A DNA stretch of 64,000 nt from Deinandra increscens subsp. villosa (lineage: Eukaryota; Streptophyta; Magnoliopsida; Asterales; Asteraceae): assembly GCA_039602395.1 (NCBI GenBank), contig JBCNJP010000006.1:49689502-49753501 (forward strand), given 5' to 3'. The notes under the pieces are model-generated. The model was not told where the DNA came from. It worked only from the letters and a program-made list of their open reading frames with translations, and did not search any database. Below are positions 56,925-64,000 of this stretch, piece by piece (the first letter of the stretch is position 1; every line of letters starts with the position of its first letter). Both the position numbers and the translations under genes were made by a program.

Positions 56925-58122
56925 TGAACTTAATGGAGGTGAGTTTTCAATAGCCTTCTGAAATAAGCAAAGTAGATTTAAATTAGTATTTTCGATGTTT
57001 TATTTTTCTTTAAAAATAGGTTGGTAAAGTTTATTTTTAAGAAATCGAGAATTCGTTTAGGCGACATTACTTGAGACCCCCAATTGAGCCTCAGGAGCAA
57101 AGCCGTGTAAACAAATTAACAGCGGGTGTCAGTTGAGAGACTTAAGTCACAACTCTCGGTATGAGGCCGCTATATACATACTAGTGTATATTGCGATATG
57201 TTTAGCCTCATCCGTGCCCACTTCAGCAATACACACCTGTAGCGCAGTGTTGAAATACTCCAACACTACGAACATATACGTCTGAAGCGATAGTAATCCT
57301 AAATGGTCGATGCGACGGGCACGGTGTTGAAATACTCCAATGTCCTCACCTCAGAAGGTACCCTCGGCACCAAGTGCGATGTTGAAATACTCCAACACTA
57401 ATGCTCTGGTTAATACGTTCCAAGTTCGACTTGAGATAGGATGGCACGAACTATCAGTTTTTAATAATTACCATATAGGGATATTAATTACTTTTAATAT
57501 TTAAATATCGTCAGACATGAACGATAAACCCTATCACCACTCGGGACTAGTAAATTAATTTAACCTAATTAAAATTACTAAGTTGTCGCGAATGGCATAT
57601 TGTATGTTAAACGGCTTTTGGTCTCGATCTCGCTTGAGCCACATAAGCGAGATCATTAGGGACTTATTTAAATAAAATTAAATAAAATATACGGTGAACA
57701 AACAACGAGGCAAAACAGTGCGTTTTTGGATCCGGTCCAGCTCCCACTTGCTTCGACATCCCTTTTAGCGTTCGTCCAGTCTTCGAGTCTTGGCTTTTAC
57801 AAAATTTAAAATTACTATACAAGTAGTAATCTAGCTCTAAATTTTATACAACTTTGAAACCCTAAAACCGGGTCCATCAAAACCAAAATGGAAGATTAAA
57901 TGGGCCAAAACATTGGGACAACCAGAGAAAAACAAACACGCCACGTTACATACAATCATGTAATTTAAAATAGGGGTCGGCCGTAACACACAATATTATA
58001 TATTTTGTAGAATTAAAATTAAACAAGTAAAAATAATTCTAATTCACAATTTTGATATTTCTATCGAAATTGCGAATCATCGGTTACAAATGGACGGGTT
58101 CTGGTTTACGTGCGGTGACAAT
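56925..58122 (-). repeat. Leader of element E with three repeated hairpins
   Basis: 1.2 kb, no gene. It holds three copies of GTGTTG-AAATACTC-CAACAC or near variants at 57247-57266, 57324-57343 and 57379-57397, each able to form a 5-6 bp stem with the same 8-nt loop. The second and third copies have lost one or two pairs. The rest is AT-rich and unassigned. Confidence 0.65.
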
Positions 58123-58135
58123 GGCTCTGATACCA
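58123..58135 (-). promoter_or_regulatory. Primer binding site of element E
   Basis: The minus strand reads TGGTATCAGAGCC, one base inside the LTR end. Initiator tRNA-Met type. Confidence 0.92.
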
Positions 58136-58136
58136 T

Positions 58137-58678
58137 TGTTGGGATTTACAGTGGGTATCCAGATTACCGATTATAATTTTATTAAAACCAATTATATTTA
58201 TTTAAATTAACTCATAATTAATTTAGCCGCGGAAACGAATTTAAAACATCGCGAATACGACCCGTAAACAGGATCAGTCACCGATCGTAACAAACACAGA
58301 AAAATAATTTATTTAAAATAAATAAATAAAACAAATATCTAAGCAAGTTAGATATACCTTGGCGGGATTCGAGCAACCGATCGAGACACCCGGATTCAAC
58401 GGACTGTCGCTAGTAGGAACTGAGACATCTGACTCGAACCGGCGGGTCAGATCATCTACGGTAGCGGCGGTCATGGGTGGCGGCGGCGGCAACAACGGCG
58501 GTGGTGGCAGACTTGCCACGGGCGGCGGTGAAGACAAAACATGATTAACCGGGATCGCAACAGGAATTGTCCCCACGACGATCTCGTCACGGGCCGAAGG
58601 CGGTGGCGGCATACGGTGGCGGTGATGGTGACCGGCGGGTATAAAGGCGTCGGCCACGACGACAGGACGGGGCGCGGT
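58137..58678 (-). repeat. 5' LTR of element E, truncated, with GC-rich exon-like part
   Basis: Plus-strand start TGTTGGGATT next to the PBS. The part 58359-58678 is GC-rich, unlike all surrounding DNA, and open on the minus strand: a Pro/Ala-rich reading (SLPPPPLLPPPPP near 58500) followed by a consensus-like splice donor AAG|GTATAT at 58358/58357. It looks like a captured or exonic segment inside the LTR. The outer LTR end is cut by D at 58679. Confidence 0.55.
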
Positions 58679-59371
58679 TGTCACACCCCCAAAAATCCCA
58701 CGCGCGATAACGCGCCGTAGGGAGCGTGACAAACCAGGATCACCGTCCATTAGTTACACCAAATGACCAATAATTAATAAACACGCTTCATATTTCATTA
58801 AAATATAAAATTAGAGTTTTACAAATGCGGAAGCGTAAATACAATAAAAGTACTTATGTAAAATCTTTGTCACCCAAGGTGACGTGGCTTGTTCAAGGAC
58901 ATTAAAAGTGTTTCAAGACTCATGCATGCGTTCTCGTGATACTCGAACATCCGCAACCTGAGAAATAACATGCTAAAAAGTGTCAACACAAAGGTTGGTG
59001 AGTTCACAGGTTTATCAGTTCAAAAACAGTTCCAGTTAATGTAAATTGCCTGTTCAACAACAGTCCCAGTTTAGTGTAAATCAAATGTTCCTCGACAGTT
59101 CAAGTTTAAGTTCAAGGTTGACTGTTCAACAACAGTTCAAGTTCAGATTAAAAACCAGATAACATATCAATAGCTAGCTAGGCTATTTTCAAGAAATCAG
59201 TGCACGTTTGACTAGATAAACTAGCTATCCAGTTACTGAAGCTCGACAAGTTCAATTGTGCCTCGTTAAGACTAAGAAGTATATTACACCAGTTGGATAT
59301 CCGATCGTGTCAGCGCGACTGACCCGGGTGGGGCTGTCAAACCCAGTAGATCTACTAAATAAGTTCCCGCT
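58679..59371 (-). repeat. Element D: Tekay-like LTR fragment
   Basis: Starts (plus strand) TGTCACACCCCC, the reverse of the GGGTGTGACA end seen in B and C LTRs. It contains a GTTGGTGAGTTCACA phrase also found in the B LTR, a CAGTTC-rich stretch (59020-59150) with an ACTGTT/AACAGT hairpin at 59121-59136, and a GTAGATCTACT block (59346-59356) shared with C. Interrupted by C at 59372; no internal region seen. Confidence 0.72.
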
Positions 59372-61913
59372 TGTGACACCCGAGAATTTCAAGGTTAACT
59401 TCCGTTAGACAAACCCGTTAGTTACATTATAAGTAGCTAATGCATAACTAGGCCGAATACGTCCACGACCTTTGGTTGATCACCGAACCGTCCATATGTG
59501 TTATGTGTTCATCATTGATTATCTTTATGTGCAATGTGATTTAAATACATGACTTATTATTGTGTATAGCATGATTAATCGTAAACACTTGATTATGTGA
59601 AAATTGCCTAAATTTGGTAGTCAGCGAAACTACCGAGCGAAACTACAGATTCGCCCGGTAGCAAGCTAGACTGATCAATGTACCCGAGAACAGAGCCAGT
59701 TTCGCCAGCCAGCGAAACTGCCAGCGAAACTAGCCTCTGATATAAATAAACTTTATGAACCCTAGTAGCCTCATTTGCCTCATTTCACACTAAACACACA
59801 CCACTTCTTCACCTGCTGCTCTCTCGAGATTTCTGGCCATCTAAGGAGATCATCAGGAGAATCATCATCTCATCTCACTCATTCGATCCTTGATCAAACC
59901 GTGAGTCTCGAAAACCATTTACATGCACCTTTATGTGTTTTCTTTAAAAAGCATGATCAAACCTTCTTGAAAACTTGTATACTTCTGAGATAATACTTAG
60001 GAATGCTAGATCTGTGATAAAGTCTCCAACTTTGCGTATGAAATCCAACCATGATAGAGATTTATGCCATTTTAGTCATTTTAGGGTTTTATATGTGTTC
60101 TTGGTGATTTGATGACAAAATGCATGTTAAATGTGTTAAAGTTGCTTGATTTATGTTAGTAAATGCTCATGGATGCTAAATAATGAATTGCATGTATGAT
60201 CAGAAGCTGTTAGGTTGATTTTTAGGCAAATCCGTATGTTTTTCACGACCAGCGAAACTGTTGTTCTCTGGGCGAAACTAAGTAGCGAAATTGTGTATCC
60301 TTCCAGCGACACTGACCAGCGAAACTATAGTGTCGCCGGGAACCTGACCAGACCAGCTCGAGCGAAACTATCGAGCGAAATACCTGAACGAAAGTTCAAA
60401 CCAGTTTCCCTGCGAAACTAGGCTAGCGAAACTGCGTCAGCAGTTTCGGGCGAAACTAGCCTAGCGAAACTGTGTTACCGGGCATTGCCTAGCGAAAGTG
60501 CTGCCCGTGCACCTAGCGAAACTGCCTAGCGAAACTATGCTAGCGAAACTAAGGCCTGACCTAAAAACCAAACTTGTGAAATTGCTTTAGTGTTATGCCA
60601 TGACTTACATGATTTTGCCATGATGAAACATGTTCGATTTCTGATTTATATGAACCCTTATCTATGATCAACCATTGGTGTCGTGTGTCGGTATGTCGAG
60701 TCATAGTTGCAACGTGCTATGTTATGGGCCATAGTGACGTTAAGTAAAGATTAGACACGAAACTAATACTTAAGACCTAAACGTGTTCTAGGTCCTCGTT
60801 GAACAACATACTTGGATACTTAGTAAGTGTAGCAGTGCAACCAAAGGTGAGTGTCACTAACCCGTTTACCGTGAGTCCGATGGGCCACACAGAATAACTT
60901 AACGAAAACAATGCTGATAAACTCGAGAGTGCTAGGCACCTCACTGATAAACATAAGAACACGGGATGCTTGGCACCCACTTGATGAACTGAAGTGTTTT
61001 ATGGGAACACTTGTGAATTCTGAATAAACGATTTCTGAAACGAAAACTGTTTTAATATGGCTAGTGTAGGTTAAAGTCTAAACCATATGATATCACATGT
61101 TTTCTAAGGATGCCTTATAACTTAAAAGTCCTCAACTTAATTGTGCCATTAATTTGTGAAAGCGAGGGGATGTTGGGTAGATCTACTGGAGTTTGACAAA
61201 CTCCGCCCCGTAGCACGGGGAGTGCACGGAGGTACAATATCAGCCTATTTGCCCGTGGTCCCGAGAGGACACGGGGGAGGCAGAAAACGCGATGACTTGG
61301 TCCGCACTGTACGGGATGGCTCGGCCCCCATAAAATAAGTCAGCTTTGGTACAAACTTCCTTAGAGCATGGAACAACGGATTAGCTACCCGCGATATCGG
61401 TTGAGTCCTTTAACTTTACGGAACTAGTACATACCCGATGACGTGGTCACGGACAAAACATTTATAAACTGAGAATTAATTACAAGCATTGCTTTTCACA
61501 AATGAATATTTTGTAAGTACATTTTGATACGAACTATGATTATGAGACCGGGCCAATGCATGACAAGCCCACTGTGAACTCACCGACCGTTAGGTTGACA
61601 CTTGCGTGGTTTAAACTTTTGCAGATCGCTAAGGAGTATCCGGTGCGAGGTTGGCATGGCACAAGAAGATCGTTTATTTCTGATTTAAAACTTAACTTGG
61701 GAATTTTAAAACAATGTTAACTTTGTAAAGCACGTGGTTAGTGCTATAAGACAATATTTATATTCCGCTGCGTTGTGTCTGAGACTTTGATTTATAATTT
61801 GTGTTGGAACTAACCCTGATTCGTTTAGTATTTGTAACTGTGGTTGTGGATCCTGGTCTAGTCGCGCCCCTTAACGGTATAAACTCCGTTAGTGGTATTT
61901 TGGGGGTGTGACA
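59372..61913 (+). repeat. 5' LTR of element C
   Basis: 2542 bp, TGTGACACCC...GGGTGTGACA. TATA box TATAAATA at 59741-59748. The AGCGAAACT array brackets it. A GC-rich block at 61165-61320 (GTAGATCTACT and inverted GGGGAG/CTCCGCCCC phrases) resembles a block in D. The boundaries rest on the TG/CA ends and the PBS; the partner LTR is not visible. Confidence 0.82.
59630..60555 (+). repeat. AGCGAAACT motif array in element C LTR
   Basis: About 19 copies of AGCGAAACT or one-base variants: about four upstream of the TATA box (59627-59733), the rest at 60247-60555 in the transcribed part, at 10-30 bp spacing. Some are opposed and form hairpins: 9-bp arms CAGTTTCGC/GCGAAACTG at 59697-59720 and 8-bp arms CGAAACTG/CAGTTTCG at 60427-60448, both with 6-nt loops. 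Confidence 0.85.
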
Positions 61914-61916
61914 GAT

Positions 61917-61929
61917 TGGTATCAGAGCC
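61917..61929 (+). promoter_or_regulatory. Primer binding site of element C
   Basis: TGGTATCAGAGCC, three bases after the LTR; initiator tRNA-Met type. The 530-bp leader that follows holds no ORF but has an AT dinucleotide run near 62092-62120. Confidence 0.92.
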
Positions 61930-62462
61930 ATAGGTTGCAGAGAACTGGAATCATTTTTGAAAACGATTTGGAAACTGCAACTTGAAAACCTTGGTTACAA
62001 AACAAACAAACAAATTCCCAAAGACAAAATTTTTACGTGCCAACCTGGGATACTCGCTCTGCAGTGTAAGTAAAAGCTTAGTACGTACAGATATATGTAT
62101 ATATATATATAAGTATATATATAGACCGTGTCTAAGTAGTCTAACGGAAAGACCTTAGGAAATTTTCACACACGAATACAAAACGCGAACTCGAATACGC
62201 ACACTACTCTGGGGAAAGCGACAACGAAACGATACTACACGCTACGTCCTGATTTCTACTACGACGACTACGCCGACGGTGACTTTATGGGAAGTCGACC
62301 TTCGACGATAGCATTTACGACGTTCTTCGACGACGTCTCAATTTTGCACAAAATTTTTCTGGACTAATAGTGGGATAACGGGAACTGGCTAATATACATA
62401 TTATGGGATATGTATAAAATATAACTGTGACTGAACACTGGCTACTTTAACTGTTCAGCAAG

Positions 62463-62583
62463 ATGTCTGGAAGAGGAAACGGAAGAGGCGGTATAAACAT
62501 GACGCCTGCACAGCTGCAAGCAATGATTGCTGAACATGTACAAGCCGCGGTGGCAGCCGTCCAAGCTGCATATGCCGCACAGG
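62463..62583 (+). CDS. gag: Gag exon 1 of element C
   Basis: ATG at 62463 begins a Gly/Arg-rich N terminus, then an Ala/Gln-rich helix ending AAYAAQ. Read on without splicing, the frame hits TAA at 62601-62603, so it would give only about 46 residues. A GTAACT donor at 62584 and an AG at 62663-62664 define an 81-bp AT-rich intron, phase 1. The splice joins the frame to exon 2. The parallel intron in element B supports it. No transcript evidence can be seen. Confidence 0.7.
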
Positions 62584-62664
62584 GTAACTATTATGCCGGT
62601 TAAGGCACAAAGCAATTATATCATGACCTGTTTAATTTTAAAGTCCGAACTATTTATGCATCAG

Positions 62665-64000
62665 GAAACCAACACCACTGCACGTACAAGTCTTTCATGG
62701 ACTGCAAGCCGATGACGTTTTCCGGCGAAGAAGGAGCTGTAGGACTCCTCCGATGGATTGAGAAGTCCGAGAAGGTCTTCTCCATGTGTAATTGCCCAGC
62801 GGACAGCAAGGTTAAGTTTGCTACTGGTACTTTCGAAGGAGCTGCACTCTCCTGGTGGAACGCTGAAATTCAAATGGTTGGGCTAGAAGCGGCTGATAAC
62901 ATGCAGTGGGCAGCATTTAAGGAGCTGATTATGGAAGAATTCTGTCCACGTGACCAAGTGAAGAAGCTTGAAGGCGAATTCCTGAATTTAAAGATGTCTG
63001 GGTCTGAGGTTGAACAGTACACTGCACGATATCACGAGTATGAGGTCTTGTGCCCCTCAATGGTCGACGCTGAGTTCAAACGTATCGAGCGTTATCTGGA
63101 AGGCCTCGCGCCTCAAATCAAAGGATTGGTGACTGCCAGCAACCCCGCAAACGTGCAGCAAGCCATTCGTTTGGCTCACAAGCTTACTGATCAAGAGGTC
63201 GAGAAAGGTACGCTACCTGCGAAAGCCACTGAAAAGACTGCCTTAAGTGGCAAGAGAAAAGCTGATGATGAAGCTCCTGAGAACTCGATGAATGTTCAGA
63301 GTGTGGGTAATAGCACTGGGAGGTCTTTCAACTCCCAAGGTCAAAGCAAGAGGTCTGGGAACAACAGTAGCAACTACCGCCAGGGTGGCAATGGTCAAGG
63401 CAACTACAGGGGTAACCTGCCCTTGTGTAACAGATGTGGGAAGCATCATGCTGGTGTTTGTAGGAAGAATCAGAACTGTGAAAGGTGTGGCAAGGGAGGC
63501 CACGAAGCAAAGGACTGTTGGGCGACTTTGCCCGAACAACAAAATCGCCCCAGAAGAAACAACAACTATGGGAACAATCGGGGTAATGGGAACAACAACG
63601 GCCGGAACCAGAACAACAACAATGGGGGAGCACGTGGCTGCTTTGAGTGTGGTGCTCAAGGTCACATCAAGAGAGACTGCCCTCAGTTAAGAAGACAAGG
63701 CAATGGCAATCAGGGAAATAACGGTGGGAATGGTAACGGTGGAGGAAATGGTAATGGGAATGGCAATGGAAATGGTGGAAACGGGAATGGTGGAAATGGG
63801 AGAGGTCGAGCTTTCGTCATGGGCCAGGGTGAAGCTCGCAATGATGCCAACGTGATCAACGGTAAATTTATTTTGAACGGTTTCTTTGCTACTGTTTTAT
63901 TTGATTCTGGTGCTGAGAAAAGTTTTATTTCCACTAAATTTGCTAGAATAATTAATGCTAAACCGATTGCCTTAGACGCTAAATATGTGGTAGAATTAGC
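62665..64000 (+). CDS. gag: Gag and protease start of element C, exon 2
   Basis: Open without a stop to the window end (about 445 codons; I translated it by hand). The Gag core begins CTYKSFMDCKP and contains EGAALSWWN (about 62840) and EFCPRDQVKKLE (about 62940). A Gly/Asn-rich linker follows, then zinc knuckles: CNRCGKHHAGVC (variant spacing, about 63430), CERCGKGGHEAKDC (about 63480) and CFECGAQGHIKRDC (about 63640). After a long Gly-Asn run, the retropepsin begins with the active site LFDSGAEKSF (about 63898). No frameshift or missing key residue is seen. Gag would form the capsid and bind RNA; the protease would process the polyprotein. Confidence 0.88.

Larger units (their letters stand above)
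54571..58678 (-). mobile_element. Element E: Ty1-copia fragment (gag to integrase)
   Basis: Minus-strand order: partial 5' LTR (58137-58678), PBS, leader, gag, protease, integrase. It stops at 54570 where element B begins, after the integrase linker; RT, RNase H and the 3' LTR are absent from the window. The lineage is not SIRE: Gag has a single knuckle and the integrase differs. Degraded by stops and frameshifts. Confidence 0.85.
59372..64000 (+). mobile_element. Element C: Tekay-like Ty3-gypsy, runs off window
   Basis: 5' LTR (59372-61913), PBS and spliced Gag-protease frame, plus strand. Its other LTR lies beyond 64000, so TSD cannot be checked. Gag is a close relative of that of B. No coding lesion was found in the visible part. 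Confidence 0.88.

Noticed and set aside
58359..58544. Plus-strand Gly-rich ORF
   Set aside because: Antisense of the Pro-rich reading; the minus strand has the splice donor.
63243..63934. Minus-strand Val- or Pro/Phe-rich ORFs
   Set aside because: Antisense of the Gly/Asn-rich linker in element C Gag.

Overview
The window is repeat-rich nuclear DNA of a flowering plant and consists almost entirely of nested transposable elements. The mix is SIRE/Maximus-type Ty1-copia, Tat-type and Tekay-type Ty3-gypsy, a Helitron, a hAT MITE and tRNA-derived SINEs. Primer sites match initiator tRNA-Met. The SIRE element carries a 3' accessory ORF family I associate with Asteraceae (daisy family); that placement is from memory and only moderate. 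I see no bacterial-style operons, CRISPR arrays, rRNA genes or intact tRNA genes. The only recognisable host gene is a broken F-box gene (40961-42090).

Layout, left to right. (A) 1-5934, + strand: copia element with a broken double-zinc-knuckle Gag, no pol and a 3' LTR, abutting a minus-strand Ty3-like LTR/PBS/gag-start remnant (about 5950-6400). (F) 6886-33401, - strand: a complete SIRE-type element with 395/396-bp LTRs and TTATG target duplication. Its pol region is duplicated in tandem and in frame (3210 bp, 11935-18354), and its gag is split by (G) 19164-29857, + strand, a Tat-type element with 864/865-bp LTRs. G in turn holds a solo LTR (S) at 22643-24281 with a perfect AGAAC target duplication. 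A 500-N gap lies at 30575-31074. Then 33407-34260 holds a short tandem repeat and a SINE; 34260-36603 is a Helitron with a helicase remnant; a 2.2-kb tandem duplication (35637-40095) copies the Helitron end plus flank; a SINE with a 14-bp target duplication lies at 40644-40742; and the F-box pseudogene follows.

(B) 42450-54570, - strand: Tekay chromovirus with about 3-kb LTRs, a leader ORF upstream of gag, an intron in gag, a hAT MITE inside gag exon 1, and a C-terminal chromodomain. It is inserted in (E) 54571-58678, - strand, a copia element without its RT half. E's LTR is cut by (D) 58679-59371, a Tekay-like LTR fragment, itself cut by (C) 59372-64000, + strand, a second Tekay-like element. 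C's spliced Gag-protease frame is open to the window end, making it the only element here that looks intact.

Relative ages read off the nesting: F before G before S; E before B before the MITE; E before D before C. LTR differences counted by eye agree (F about 3-4%, G about 2%). The best candidate for something undescribed is a shared theme. In at least five of the unrelated LTR elements (A, F, S, C, E, and weakly D), the LTR or untranslated leader holds its own short, mostly CpG-containing motif, repeated in both orientations so that small hairpins form. The clearest case is five 3-nt-loop hairpins within 160 bp of S, whose arms differ but whose core stays the same.
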